Assembly (NCBI GenBank): GCA_963514095.1
Contig: OY741271.1
Location: 20,593,061-20,657,060, forward strand
DNA from: Eutrigla gurnardus
Taxonomy: Eukaryota > Chordata > Actinopteri > Perciformes > Triglidae
Direction: 5' to 3'
Length of the DNA: 64,000 bases
How positions within the stretch are numbered: the stretch's first letter is position 1; every line of letters begins with the position of its first letter. The notes under the pieces are model-generated. The model ran no database searches. It worked only from the letters and a program-made list of their open reading frames with translations, and was not told where the DNA came from. The position numbers and the translations under genes are program-made. Below, piece after piece: positions 11,801-24,525 of the stretch.

Positions 11801-14800
11801 ATTTACCACAACAGTTGTATCAAATTAGCTTTTGATAACAATCACAAGCATCCCTGATACATATCAAATCGAGACATTCAGCGACTTAATGATTGCACGA
11901 CAAAGGCTTGAGATGATTTAGGAGATGAGGTTTTTCCGATGTGGCAGAACGAGAGCCCACTCAAAGAGAAGAGGATGTGACCCAGGTCATACTCTGATTT
12001 CACAGAGATGATGGACGCCCTGCTGCTGCAGTGTTTTCTCCATGCTCTCAAGCGCAAGGTGAAGAAATCAGAGCTCCCCCTGCTGACCAGCACATTTCTC
12101 CGCAATCACATGTTCCCCTGCTGGTAAATTTCAGTTAATCTTTCAAGACTTTCTTAAGAGGAATCCAATTTATAAGTTTAAACATCTTGTATATTTTCAG
12201 CCCAAGGGGAAAGCAACTCGATATGAAGAAATCCAGCTATAAAAAGGTATATATTTGAAGTCCGGAATGTGACAGATGAATAAGTCCCTAAGTCATAGCT
12301 CCATCTGTAAGCATTTATTCATTTTTTTTCTTCCAACAGCTGTCCAAGTTTCTTCAGGCCATGCAGAAGGAGCACAACCTGGTGAAAGTGAAAGAACTGA
12401 CCAAGGGTGCGGAGAGCATTGTGGAGGTGGACTGGAAAAATAAAGAGTGAGCCAAGCACTGTCTCAACTTAAAGAAATTCTTGATTGATAGTCAAACCTG
12501 CAGCCAGCCCATTTGTTTTTCCTCTTTCTTTTTTGTCACATTCACATGTTATAGACTGCGTGCCTTCAAAGTTCCAGAGGAGGCTGATGTTGACGCATCT
12601 CCGGTGCAGGATGGAGGGGAAGGAGAACCTCCGTACCATCCTCCTGAGATCACAACTCTATACTCCGTGTCCGCTCGACTGGAGCCTCTCTTCCTGGATG
12701 CAAAGAAGAGGTGTGTTTATTGTCTTAACCCTGACTCTTGATGCATCCACATGTTTGCATGACAGCAGGGGCACATAGCAGGGAGATATTGGATATTGGA
12801 TAGCTTGGATATCTGCGAGCAGTCATGTAAACCTGTCAGTTTAGATGAGTGCAGGAGGGTTGCTCTGTAGCTGAACTCCTTGCGAGGAGATAAAAAAAAT
12901 GTTCCCATCACTCACTTAGTCAACTATTTACTGCTACTACTACTACTACTACTACTACTGCTACAGCTACTACTTCTACTACTACTACTACTACTAACCT
13001 ATATAATGGACTCAACATCTTTCTCTGTATTGATCCTTGAATTAATATTTCAGACTCATGAATCGTCATTGTTTTGCATCCTCACTGACTGCTGTCAGGG
13101 AAGTTTTGCATCTGTAAAATGTGACACGCATTGCATTGTGGGATTGTTAGCAGCAAGTAGTGTACATGCCATGGACAGCTTTTTTTTTTTACAGCAGCCA
13201 TTTTATTGAAAATTATGGTAATTAGTGTAAATTATGGTACAATTCAAACGGGACTAAAAAAAATGTGCCGTCTCTCGATTTGTTGACTACTGTACATACG
13301 CACAGCGATAAGAAGATTTGAAATTAAGCATATCCATAGACTCTGGATTTTGTCGATGTAGAAGATTAATATTTTAGGTAATTAAAGTTTATTCCAAGCT
13401 ATTTCAAGCAAGTTTATGAACTTGAAATGTCTGGAAGGGGTCTTTTTAAATAATAGTTTGTTTTAAAAGTCTGTGGAGGTACAGGCATTACAATCTTTTT
13501 TAGGCTATAAATTAACCTTTACATGGCAGTAGTCCATGCTACATACTTGTCCCTATAGAAATAAACAAATTCATAAAATATGTAAGTAACTACAAATTGT
13601 ACTTTTGCCAACTCTTTTTTTTTTGTGTAGCATTTAGTTTTTAAACGTCTTTAAAAACTGTTGTATTTGTGTCTGCTTTAATGCTCTTTAGGAAAGGAAC
13701 AATTCTGCAGCCTGCTGAAGTGAGACACTTTGTCACGGAGTACGTGAAGATGAATGAACTGGTGGATGACAATAATAAGAAGTAAGTAGATCACAAATCA
13801 AGAGATTTTGCTAAAGGTTGCTATCCTCTTCCATGTGATGTTTATCTGTGGAGATATCTCATGAGCATACTCATGGATTTCAGTCTCACAATCAAATTCT
13901 TTATGTGCCTTGTGTCAGTTGGACCGAGGGGGGGTCCACACACACAGCGGACATACTGAAGCGTGCACCTCAGCTGCGTTCATTCACAATCTGCGCACTT
14001 GGAAAATCTCTCAACTTTCCAGAAAAGCGCGGATGACGTCACTGTGGAGAAAGTTCGGAGAAGCCAGTTATGGCCGTGTCTGTTAGACAGACACTATCAT
14101 TGTTGTCTCCGACTAATTGTCTTCCTCGCGCTAACATTCAAATTGAGAAGTGACGTGCGTCGATAAAAAATATGAGGCAAGCATCCTCCGGTGCACATGG
14201 TGAAGATTACAATGTCAAACAAATAAAAAGTAGTGCAAATAGATGACAAAAGTAAAGAGGTGATGCTTCTCTATCATACAATGGTGGTTAGAGTGGTGAT
14301 GTATATGTTTTTGATGAAGCGCTGCCCAGCGACGTGTAGCCAGAAAAAGGTTTTATCTAGACACAGAACATCACGACCGCAGATTAACATTTTATATGTC
14401 TGATTCATTGTTTTGTTCTCACCAACGCTGCTCCCTGTCTTCAGCAACCCACAATGCCACATAGAACACCTGCTGCATGGCACATGTCATGCTTTATGTA
14501 TTTGACAAATGTAATGGATTTATTTATCAAGTTAATGGCTAATGTTTGTTTGTTTTTGTGTTTAACCTGGTTAATACAGCCTTTCACAGATAAACTCTAT
14601 TTTCCATTTTATTCCCATTACTTAACGTGGAAAGTTTCCTGACAGTTTTTTTTTTTTTTTTTTTTCATAACCTGGTGCGGTTGTGAAAGAGTGGCCTTGA
14701 CGTCCACCAGAGCAGACCATGTGATGCTGTTTTAATTGACTAAAATGTGAATACAAGAGGCATCTCATGTTTCCTTTCAGCTCATAAAAATCCTGTGATC

Positions 14801-17800
14801 TGAAACAAATTGATAATGAGTGAAGGGGCCAAATTGAATCAAATTGGACATGCCACTGGTATAGTTTAACCAGACAGCGTGTATCCTGTTTAGTGCAAAC
14901 CATCCACTTTTGAATGAGCTTTTTTTCTTTTCTTCTTTTTTTCCTCTCCAATGTCTGCTCGCCTCCTCTTCACAGTTACGTGACCATAAACCCGACGCTG
15001 TGCGACTGCTTGCTGGACAAATCGGAGTACCAGGAGGTCGAGTCTCTCAAGTGGGATGACCTCTTTAGCAGGTACAGACTTACAGGTAGTCTTTTTAGGG
15101 ACCATGTTCAATAACAATTAATTTCTATGAGTTGGTATCCCACTTGTGTTTACAGTCTGTGGTCGTGCTCTCCTTTGGCAGGTTACTATGGGAGAACATT
15201 ACACTGCATGTCTGTTTTTTAGTTTTTTTAATAGATGTATGAATTGACAAAACGTGAATATCGTTACCATTATATCGTAATATAGTAGCAGGAGACAGTG
15301 GTGGATGCAGGATGGGATTTAGAGCTGTTTCATAGATGGTTAAAACAGCTTGTAGTCAGTGTTGTAGTAGCTGGTTTAACTGGGAGTAATCAGAAGCTCG
15401 GAAGGAACAGCTCCACTGTAGAGTTATTGGTGCTGGACCTGCATATTCCACTATTCAGTCATTTGTTTTTCAGGTAGATATTCACTTTTTAATTTAGCTT
15501 CTTATGTCGGAGCGTAATGCCGGGTTATCACTCGACGCAGATTGCCACAAAGCTGCTTTTTCGAGTTTCCATGGAAACCAACAGGACATGAACAGGTTCA
15601 TACAGGATGCGCAGCAGCACCTGGAAATCTGGAAACAGAATACAGTGACAATTCTACTATAAACAATTTAATTCACTTTTTTAATCGTGATCCGTGATAA
15701 AATCCTATATGGTTTCAACCCTCCCCAAGATGGCAAACCTTAGTGATCATCTCCTTTTTAGAAGCATTTGTAGTTTATGATCCAGACAAATAAAAAAGAC
15801 ATTTCCATTGCAAACCTTCAGATCGTTGGTCTCTACATGAAAGTGGACGAACAAATTATGAATTTAAGTTCCCATGACGGTTTGGTGATCATATGCTTTA
15901 CATTACTTGCCAACTCAACAGTGTCCCTGCAACCCTGTAACCTAATCTCCATCTCTCTGTTCTCTGAACTGTTGCCAGTTAAACAACACCGCCTTGTTTT
16001 CACAGGACGTTGGGAAGAATGCAGGAGTGCTATCAAGTCGTGTTTCCGGGACAGCCACCCATAAAAAAGAAGGGCCACATTGAGCCCATCGACATCTCTG
16101 TGGCTTCTCGAGGCTCCAATAAGAAGGTGACGACCTTTGCTGCGACCTCTTAAGTCTGCCAACATGTTTAACAGGAGTCGACAGCCATGCTGGCAGCTCT
16201 CTAACTGTGACAGACAACTTAATTGTCAAGTCTCGACGACGATGATGAGTTAGCCGATACCTGAGCTTTACATATTACTGTTGAAAATTAAACTCTGTCT
16301 CCATCTGCGTGTACAATCTGTGTAATGGAGACGCAAAAGTAATTGTTGTTTAAAGTCTTGAGTCCAAGTCTTTAATGCTTGTAATCGTTGTCATCTGCTG
16401 GATGTCATGGATGTCAACACTGCATATCTTTATCGAAGGAATCCAGAGCATGTGTTGTGTTATCGTCACCGCCGTATCTACTGGCAATGAAAGCTTCCTT
16501 TTAAAGCAAAGAGCTGCGTTTTCTTTGCAACACGCAGCTGCAGAACAGAACCAGGTGGCTAAAGACTAGATAGGTTCCACCCGAGCGTTCTCCAAAATGA
16601 GGCCTTTCGGGTCTACAGAGGGTTTCCTGTTTGCGTCGCCGTTGCCACTCCCGTCACCACTTCTGTCACCTAGCAACCAACTAGAAAGAACATAGAAGAG
16701 GTAACTAACGTCATATGATAAGAATGGAGCCTGAGATGTTTTATTCTTTTTATTATATAGTATGATGGAGGATATGCTTCATGATTTATGTCTGGTTGAG
16801 AGAGATTATTCTGCAGAACTGCTTGTAGGCGCTCAGTTAGATCGTCTGAATCCGGAAAAAGAAGACCCCATAACTCTGTTGCATTTGAAGGAGTCTTTGA
16901 ACTGGGAAACAGCTAATGGGCTGTTACTCAGGGTTACAGGACAAGTTAACCTCCAGCCTCTTAAACCCCCTGTAATGGTAATCAAATGATGCAGGGATGG
17001 CGTATATATTCGAAGGCCAACACAGGAAGTCAGCATCACACTGGTTCCCTCAAACCCGCAAACACGTTTGTGATCAGCAAGATAATCCTATTGACCTGAT
17101 GTATTGACTGTATTTTATTTTTGAGAACAAACCGTTAAAATCTCTTAATCTTGTGTAAAGGCAGACTTTATTTCAGGCATCTTACCAAAAGCCCATTGAC
17201 TTGGAGACGAGTGACCTGGAAGTGCAAACATATTGACTCCTAACATTACAGGGTAAAAAGTGAACCGACCTTCTAACCTACCTTCAGTCGACGTTTTCTA
17301 ATTTGGTCTCAGTTTAGCCAGCAGCCAGCAGATGGTTGCAGGAGTAGCACCGGTGATTGTGGTACCCGACTGTTTTTTGTTGTTGTTGTTGTCATGGCAA
17401 AAGGAAATACCATATGTGAAAAACAAGTGCAACAAAAGACTCATCTTTTCAAAATAAAATAAAGATAAATAACGATATTCTGGAGTCTCAAATCTCCTGA
17501 GGAAGAGTCTCACGTAAGCCACGTAAGTGCGACGGGAGTCGACTGCTTGCTTCAAACTTATACTTGTTAGTGATATTGAATTATTGTTGATTGCTCTAAT
17601 TGTTTCCATATATTCCCCGTAGGTCACTCTTATAAAGAACCTGGAAGTGTACGGTTTGGATCCGGCAGCCGTGGCCACTGCTTTGCAGCGCAGAGTCCAG
17701 GCCAGCTCCGTCATACAGCCCATCAACGGGTCCAAGGACAAAGTCCTGGTCCAGGTCCAAGGCAATCAGATTCACCAAGTCGGCAGTTTGCTACTAGGTT

Positions 17801-17987
17801 TGGAACTCGAGAATACTTGAAATGTGGTCCCAATTTCTCCAAATAGTTTATCTCAAATGCTATATTTGTGCCAATAAATTCAGTTTATCTAATTTTTTTT
17901 TTCATTTCAATTTCAGATCATTATCAAATTCCTCGCAAGTACATTCAAGGCCTGGACAAAGCTCCGAAGAGTGGAAAGAAGAAGTAA
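8825..17987 (+). CDS. eif2d: Eukaryotic translation initiation factor 2D (ligatin), 15 coding exons
   Basis: Exons: 8825-8880, 9701-9891, 10103-10186, 10701-10791, 10871-10978, 11435-11712, 12006-12123, 12201-12246, 12340-12446, 12555-12710, 13692-13781, 14976-15071, 16006-16126, 17623-17797, 17917-17987. All junctions are GT-AG and the frame is continuous for 595 codons (human about 584). The start MFARQFRVKSNTAIKGSD matches the family. Domains: N-terminal pre-PUA/PUA (1-175); an acidic Glu-rich linker in exon 6 (about 185-265); winged helix (270-360); SWIB/MDM2-like (about 410-475); SUI1 (about 510-575) with KNLEVYGLDP and QGNQIHQVG; a basic GKKK end. Known: eIF2D binds 40S subunits, delivers or removes tRNA at the P site, and promotes recycling and reinitiation in the cytosol. 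No frameshift or missing domain is seen. Confidence 0.97.
8881..17622. other. Longer eif2d introns: what they hold
   Basis: Introns above 300 bp are 8881-9700, 10187-10700, 10979-11434, 12711-13691, 13782-14975, 15072-16005 and 16127-17622. A repeat with TTTTGGCCAGGATAACTG occurs near 10530-10670 and recurs near 29705-29755 and 33455-33500. A CTA repeat lies at 12931-12996, and a T tract at about 14646-14666. I see no alternative exon in the rest. Confidence 0.5.
12931..12996. repeat. (CTA)n trinucleotide repeat
   Basis: About 20 units of CTA with a few interruptions (CTG, CAG, TTC), in eif2d intron 10. The poly-Leu open frame across it is an artefact. Confidence 0.9.
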
Positions 17988-18063
17988 CATTTGTCTCGCC
18001 AACGTTTAACTTTTCAAGCTGCTTAGCTCTGTGTAAAAACAACAACCAACTGCCCACTCGTTT

Positions 18064-18069
18064 AATAAA
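18064..18069 (+). terminator. eif2d polyadenylation signal
   Basis: Canonical AATAAA 76 nt after the eif2d stop codon, in a short A/T-rich 3' UTR. A GT-rich stretch follows near 18100-18135, as expected downstream of a cleavage site. Confidence 0.7.
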
Positions 18070-18087
18070 GATGACTGACTGTCCTTC

Positions 18088-18437
18088 CAAAGGTTTATGA
18101 GTGACACCGCTTTGTTGTGCTTTGTTGATGTGTTTTGGCTCCCGGCAGCGTAAGATTGCTGGTATGATCATATAAACCAGACCGGCATTGTTTTTCTGCA
18201 AGGTGATTCGTTTCTGATGGTGGAGAAATCTCTGTCAGACAGGTTTACATGTTCAGAAGCATCAGATCAAACGAGTATAACCAGTTTAAATTGTCCACAA
18301 AAAAATAAGAAATTCTAAAATCATTTGACTGACATTTACCACATTTTTATTTATTTTTTGTTAAAAAGGACATTTTAAACGAGCTAAATCTGTTTTTACA
18401 TTTTGTTGAATGTTGTGTGTATGAAATGTTGTGTGTG

Positions 18438-18473
<36 letters not shown>

Positions 18474-19340
18474 CACATATTATTTTTTGTACATTTTATG
18501 CCGACAGTGAAGAGATGATGGGAAAACGAGGGAGACAGAGAGAGATGGGGAAGACAACCGGGGATGTTGTGGTTTGTGGTGTCTGCTTTAATTTTCATAT
18601 TGCATTTCTTAACCTGTATGTTTGTTTTTATGCCCAAAACACTGCAGTAAACCGACACATGGATACAATGTTTTAAAGACAGCAGTATTTCACGTCGCCA
18701 CAACAAAGGGATTTTTTGATTTCTCCTGTGGTGAATTCCTTCAAGCTCCTCACAGATTTTTGCCATCATTTTTATTTGATTTTGGGTTTGTTTTTTTGTC
18801 TTGAGTTTTATTTTATTTTTTCTAATGATGGACTTGACTTTAACTGAAGCTGCATGCAATTATACAGCTTGAGTTATTTGAGGTCAGGTGCCTGTGGTGA
18901 CCTGTTGTTCCATCTCAACATTTGTTTTTTCTGTCTTTATGATGTTTTGGATGCCGCTGACCCGGTAAAACATGGCATTTGAGCCAGATGAGATGAGAGA
19001 AGGTCTGAGTGGATGAAGATGAAACGCTCATCTGAGTCTCCAACAGTCCAACAGAGCAGCTCACCAACTTAACAAGCAGGGCTGTATAGAACCTGATGAA
19101 AAAACCTCACAATAATCGACTCACTATCAAGGTACAGTAAGTAAGTTTACAAAAAGAGTCTGATTGGAAAAAAATACAAGATGCAAAGATACATTTTAAA
19201 AATGTCTTTATCCGTTATTTATTCAAGGAGACCTTATAATTTATGATCATCTCATTGAAGATTTAGTTTTTCACTAAAACGAAAAAGTGTTTTTTGTTAG
19301 GAAAAGATTTGTTTTAAGCTCATTTTGATGATAATGCAAT
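18088..19340. other. Intergenic DNA after eif2d
   Basis: Contains a (TA)n microsatellite near 18440-18470 flanked by GT/AC-rich bases. Otherwise A/T-rich with nothing recognised; the long minus-strand frame at 18347-18859 is low-complexity Lys/Ile coding through the TA tract. Confidence 0.45.
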
Positions 19341-19652
19341 GGGTCCTGGGTTCGTCTTGGTGCAGCGGGTCCTGGGTTCGTCTTGGTGCAGCGGGTCCTG
19401 GGTTCGTCTTGGTGCAGCGGGTCCTGGGTTCCTCCTGGTGCAGTGGGTCCTGGGTTCCTCCTGGTGCAGTGGGTCCTGGGTTCCTCCTGGTGCAGTGGGC
19501 CCTGGGTTCCTCCTGGTGCAGTGGGTCCTGGGTTCCTCCTGGTGCAGTGGGCCCTGGGTTCCTCCTGGTGCAGCGGGTCCTGGGTTCTTCCTGGTGCAGT
19601 GCACCCTGGGTTCCTCCTGGTGCAGTGGGTCCTGGGTTCCTCCTGGTGCAGT
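19341..19652. repeat. 26-bp minisatellite, 12 copies
   Basis: The unit GGGTCCTGGGTTC.TC.TGGTGCAG. is repeated without gaps for 312 bp, exactly 12 periods. The first three copies carry CGTCTT and later ones CCTCCT; units end in C or T, and one ends in a variant GCACC junction. Because 26 is not a multiple of 3, each frame cycles through all phases, producing several long Gly/Ser/Trp- or Pro/Thr-rich open frames on both strands that are not genes. Confidence 0.93.
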
Positions 19653-20849
19653 GGGACTTTTTTAAGAAGAGGAAGGTAAGTCATCACTGCTGGTAACTAA
19701 ATCAGTTCATTCCAGCAGAACAGCCTTTGTAACGGAGATTGACGTTCTGACAGATAAAAGCGTGACTGGTCCTCAACATGGATTGTAGTTAATTCCCATG
19801 ATGTTGATTTCTGTTGTTTTTGAAAATGAGCTCTAAGTTCACCAAGATAACTGGCTAACAACATAATCCAGCTTTGAGACTCAGGCCTTAGGTCCTGGTG
19901 GTTTTATTTATAGTAGGACGAATGATTGGAAGATGTAGTTCATTGGAGAATGTACTTTGACTACAGTTGTCCTCTCCATTTAACTCATTTATCTGATAAG
20001 ATCAACAGAAATTAATTTAACAGAAATTGAAATGGCATGCAAGCATAAATAGATCTTCTGAATTAGTCACAGAATAAATGTCTCTATTTTTAGCTGTTTA
20101 ATATTCTCAAATATGTGAGCCAGGAGCCAACCACTTTACGGAATGCTACAGCCAGAAAAAAATATCAAACCACGTTAAAATGTATCAGGATACTATATAT
20201 ATATACATTTGTAAAGAGAAAACAATAAGTTACATTAGATTTTTTTTTTTGCAGAACAACAGCTTTCTGGGGTCCAAACAGAATGTAACACAACAGAAAA
20301 AACACAAAATGATGTTTTCCCTGAAACATTACTATACATTATTTATGTCCAGTTAATTAAGTAAAATGTGATTTCAGGCATAGGGCTGTTAGCAGTTACA
20401 GTCTGGTTTATTGTGTGCTCAAACAATCTAGGAAGTAGGAGTCCCATGCAATTACAGCTCAATACAATGCTGAGTGTTTGCTTTGATTTGGTTTTATTGT
20501 GATATTACAAGCCGTCTTGAGAGACTATGGCTGACAAGTGGGGCTTTCTGGTTTGTTTGTTCCAGGTCTCGAAACCAGTTGCAGGAAATTAATACTGACA
20601 TTCCAACCACGATGTCAAACAGTGGAGATGTGTGTCAGGTTTGTTGACGGGGAAAGAAAAGCAGTCTCCCTTTTTTTAAATAGATGAGCAGCGTGGGTTA
20701 TAAAGGAAATTTAATAACATTTTATGGAGACTTGGTTCATTTAAAAGCCTCGTTGTCCTCAGAGAGTCATTAAACCATAACGGTTGCCGTGAGATAATTT
20801 ACTGTCTTCCTTGACGACGGTTACATTAACCTGCACAAACTCCCTCCAG
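19653..20849. other. Intergenic DNA between minisatellite and receptor gene
   Basis: No gene seen. Probably includes the 3' UTR of the minus-strand receptor from 20849 leftwards. Confidence 0.45.
20493..20498 (-). terminator. Candidate polyadenylation signal of the GPR139-like gene
   Basis: TTTATT on the plus strand (AATAAA on the minus) about 350 nt beyond the receptor stop. Another copy lies near 20408. The choice is unproven. Confidence 0.35.
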
Positions 20850-21948
20850 CTAGAGTTTTGTTTCGCAGCAGAAGGACAGCTGTCTGGCGCAGGCTAAGAA
20901 CTCCTGGCGAAACTTGGACTGGGTGCACACATACAGGTACATGTTGGCCGCCGCGTTGCTCAGGCTCAGCATGGTGCCGGCGTCCGCTGCTACGTTTATC
21001 CGGAGGTTATAATCGTCGCGATCCAAAGTGTACATGTGAGTCGTGCGGAGGACGATCTGAGTTGTGGCTCGGGTCACGGACAGCAGCACGAAACTCATGG
21101 ACACGGTCACAAGTAGCACCACAGATTTCCTCTTCCTGGAGCGCAGCAGGGGCGCCACTTTGTTGACCCCGGAAGTCTGGTTGGCTGTGATGTGAACACG
21201 ATTGCTGAGAGCGATCCGGCGCAGAGTCAACCCGTTGAGCGTGAGGATGATGACGAAGGGGAAGATGTAGGCCTGCAGCGTTTGGAGCCAAACCAGGGCG
21301 TGGATGAACCGAGTCGGGGCCTCCAGCCTGTAAATGCATCTGGTCTGGTTGTTCTCGTAGACCGAGGCATTCGACCAGTAGTGGGGAATGGCAAAAAGGT
21401 GACTGAAAAGGAAAACGGCCGTTGTCGTCCATGCTGCACATCTCAGGGTGCAGATTTTAGCCTTCAGTTTCCCTGCGTGGATGGCGACGAAGCGTTCCAC
21501 TGTGAACACAACCACTAGCCACGTCGAGGCGTTGTACGCGCCGTAGTTGAAAATGTCCCGCAGGCCGCACCACGGCTCGTAACTCCAAAAGGGTTCCTGC
21601 TGGTGGTACTTTATGGAAAGCTCTAGAACCACAATGAGGACCAGAACGAGGTTGTCGGCCACAGAAATGGCCATCAGGTAGAAGGCGCTAGACCTGGAAA
21701 GCCTGCAGTTCCTCCTCCAGATAATCAGAAAGGTGACGATATTGGCTGAGGAGAAGATTTGTGTCAATGAAGGCGTCTCCCTTACGCCGTCACCACTCAA
21801 CAGCATCATGCAACAGCAGTTTTCTAGTATTTTTGGTATGAGATCAGTCAGCAGCATTAATGTACTTACAGGGGATGCCCACGGATGCCAGAGCTGGGTA
21901 GAAAACCTCTTGTAGCATCACCATCCAGTGTCTCTTTTGAGGGCTCAT
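20850..21948 (-). CDS. GPR139-like orphan class-A G protein-coupled receptor, two exons
   Basis: Exon 1 is 21870-21948 and exon 2 is 20850-21745, joined across a 124-bp GT-AG intron in phase 1 (T|CC gives Ser27), 324 aa. The ATG at 21948 is preceded by an in-frame stop seven codons upstream and has G at -3. Seven hydrophobic segments are visible. Landmarks: Asn28 in TM1, Asp57 (AISVAD) in TM2, Cys87 and Cys164 as the likely extracellular disulfide, ERF 111-113 in place of DRY, and NAAANMYLY in TM7, like the NTAINFFLY of GPR139 and lacking the NPxxY proline. TM6 has no CWxP. The N-terminus is very short. Closest by memory are GPR139/GPR142-type receptors, for which fish have many paralogues; ligand and coupling cannot be read here. 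Reading exon 2 alone would give a false 335-aa start inside the intron. Confidence 0.85.
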
Positions 21949-23643
21949 GTCCTCTCGCGCCACAGGTGGCACTACGATGGAGGCAACATCATACAAAGGC
22001 CTCTTAGCTCAGTATGCACACGGCACTCCACACAAGACGGCCCACTCCGCCTCGCCTCAGCAAGCTGTGTGTCAACAGGCTGGTGTCGTGGCGAGCGCTG
22101 ATGATTAAAGGGCGTTTATGACGGCATGGGAAAGATGATTTTGTTTGGTCACTTGGGGGAAGAAAAAAACGTGACGAACATATCGGCTTGTGAATGGTCA
22201 AACAGATGAATGAGCTGTGTGCCTCACTGTTCTTTTGTGTGTAAGGCAGCATCAGGCTTGACTTCAACGTTGCGTCCCTAACTTTGTAAAAGAAAATACA
22301 ACAAAACAGAGTTTTTCGTCTGAGTTATCACATTTAACATATTATTTCCTATTCATCCATTTTCTTTCAGGTGTTTAATTTCTTTAGTAACCATTAGGAA
22401 GGTTGCTTTTATTTTGAAGTCAGAGTCGGCGCTCTTACCTGAGTGTCTGGTGCATAAACGTACCGCAAAACAACACGGCGGCTGGTTTGAAAACAAAGCC
22501 CTGGGACATCACAACATGAAAAGCAGCCATAGTGGCTATTTCATGATTGATGAAACCTGGTTGGTGTCTACATGGCGGTAACGGCGAGGCGAAAATTCAC
22601 TTTGCGTTTGAAACAAACACACCTTTAGGCTACACTAAAACAGAGTTTTAGTAAATACCGGGGAATATATATCCCCCCATCTTTTTACAGGGGACTCCCA
22701 CTTTCCCTACAACCCTCCCACAAGCGCATATTGAAAGCTCAACTTGCCTCTTTCCGCTCATGTGGAAGGCAATCAAGTGCAATAAAGTGGCAAATTTGCA
22801 ACTTTTTTCTCCGAATATTGCCCACCTCTCACGGCTCCATTCCTCCCCCCTACAGTGGCCATAATAAGCCGTCATGGGCCTACTATCCTGTGTGATTAAA
22901 CCATACGACTCATACTCTCAATGCAGCTCATCATGAATTGGTAGTAGTGGGTCCAAAGTGAGTGAGGCTGCAATAAGCTGTCGTTTCTTCACAGTTTACC
23001 TGTGTGACCCTTTTTTGCCCGGCTTTTTCCAATAATTGTTCTGGATGAACGCTATAACAACCTCTGCAGTCAGCCCGTGCACCTGAGCACCTGGCAAATG
23101 AAAAGCCACTCTGTTCATATAATCTGCATAATGTTAAAGGACCTCTAATATTCACACTTTCTTCGCAAAAAACAGCTGCTATCATTGTTTGAAAATGGCA
23201 GTCCGTAGTTGAGACAGACAGGAAGAAGCTGGAGAGTCAGAGTGGGGATGCAGCTTAAACATTCCTCCACTGGGATGCCCTCCTTAGATCTGCCTCCCTG
23301 TAAGCATGCAAACAGGAGCATTGTTTGTGGTCTTTTTGTTTATCCCAAACTAATATGGCTCTAACCTTTCTTATCCAATTTGGCCAAAGCTATGAGCAGA
23401 ATTATAGACCAGGGATCTGTACATTTGATTAAGCCTAGCAGTGTAACGTCTTGGTCTAATTACACAGGGAATTTGGAGTCAGATTTAATGTATTCAATTA
23501 TCAAAATGTTGATGTTTGGATGTCTGGGGATCTGCTCTGCAATCAGCTCTGCAATGCCATTGGCATTTGGGAAATAACCTCCACTCAATGGAGGTTTTTG
23601 TTTTTTTGCTTGTTTTTTTTTAACCTCCTCCACCATCTGTTAG
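21949..23643. other. Intergenic DNA upstream of the receptor gene
   Basis: The receptor promoter should lie at its left end. A repeat related to 8420-8560 occurs near 22480-22600 (phrases GGGACATCACAACATG and GCAGCCATAGTGG). No exon is recognised. Confidence 0.4.
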
Positions 23644-23885
23644 TGCTTTTCATTGTCATTGTACAGAAAACGTGCATCCAAGAAAAAACAAGACAAACAT
23701 ACAGCATACAAACTTAGGAACACTGACAGCAAACAGCAACCTGTAACCACGCGGATGGATCTTTAATCTTTCATAGATTGAACTTCATTGGAGCTTTTGA
23801 AAACGCCAACGTATGATAAGTTAACTTTAACTTCATATGTATTGCACAGACAATAAATGAATATTATGCCGTAGAAAGAAAGATC
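23644..23885. repeat. 240-bp direct repeat, copy 1
   Basis: Nearly the same sequence occurs at 26740-26983. Shared phrases include CAGAAAACGTGCATCCAAG, CACGCGGATGGATCTTTAAT and GATAAGTTAACTTTAACTTC. It has no open frame and contains AATAAATGAATATTA near its end. Possibly the end of a retroelement. Confidence 0.8.
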
Positions 23886-24446
23886 TGTCTGGTGCTGAAA
23901 AAAACACTGTTGACCCGGGAAGTAACTGGATTCAGCAGTCATGAATGGAACAATTACGTGTATATTTTTTACATAAATCAGTTGCAAGCTGTTCAGGGCA
24001 TCCCGCACCGTCACGCACACCCTCTCCACACCTCTTTCTGGCATATGAACTCTCTCCTCAGGTTCACAATCCAGCCGATGTCTCTCTGTCCAGATGTCTC
24101 ATCTGCTGCAATGCTCTTTGGCTGTCATCCATGAGATAAAAAAAAGAAATATGTGTCTTGTGGCTAATGATTTAAATATGCAGATAATCTAAATGCCATG
24201 TGTCTGATATGAGACTGACACCTACAACATATGCTTGGTCTTTTTTTGTTTACAACTTGTCGAATGAGTGTGCTGATTAAAACGGCACTAAATTACAAAC
24301 GACATGATCAGTGACACTAACATCAGTTGGCCTGCAGGATCCATAAACTTTCTGTCGCAGCCGCTGGTTGGTTGCCAGAACGCTAGCTGCTACCAGGCAG
24401 AGGCCTCTGGTTGTGAAATTCCTCTTTTTTCACTTTTCTGAAATTA

Positions 24447-24525
24447 AGTCACGTCCCTTCTGGTGTTCCACAAGGACGTGACTTAGACCCTCTATATTTC
24501 CTGTGCTGTCCTGCTAAATTTAACA
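24447..24525 (+). mobile_element. LINE reverse transcriptase scrap
   Basis: One frame reads HVPSGVPQGRDLDPLYFL, matching the SGVPQGSVLGPLLF motif (RT block before the YADD motif) of CR1/Rex1-type LINEs. Only about 26 codons survive. Confidence 0.65.

Noticed and set aside
12485..12778. Out-of-frame ORF overlapping eif2d exon 10
   Set aside because: Shadow frame; the exon's own frame matches eIF2D and joins neighbours in phase.
19274..19696. Overlapping 94-137 aa Pro/Thr- or Gly/Ser/Trp-rich open frames on both strands
   Set aside because: They are produced by the 26-bp tandem array, whose period is not a multiple of three, so every frame stays open. No start context, splice structure or homology.
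21007..21518. ORFs of 70-144 aa overlapping the GPR139-like gene in other frames
   Set aside because: GC-rich shadows of the receptor exon without membrane segments or family motifs.
21746..21857. Receptor start at 21857 giving a 335-aa protein
   Set aside because: Those first residues are intron: a clear donor at 21869 and acceptor at 21746 join a better N-terminus ending in the TM1 Asn motif.
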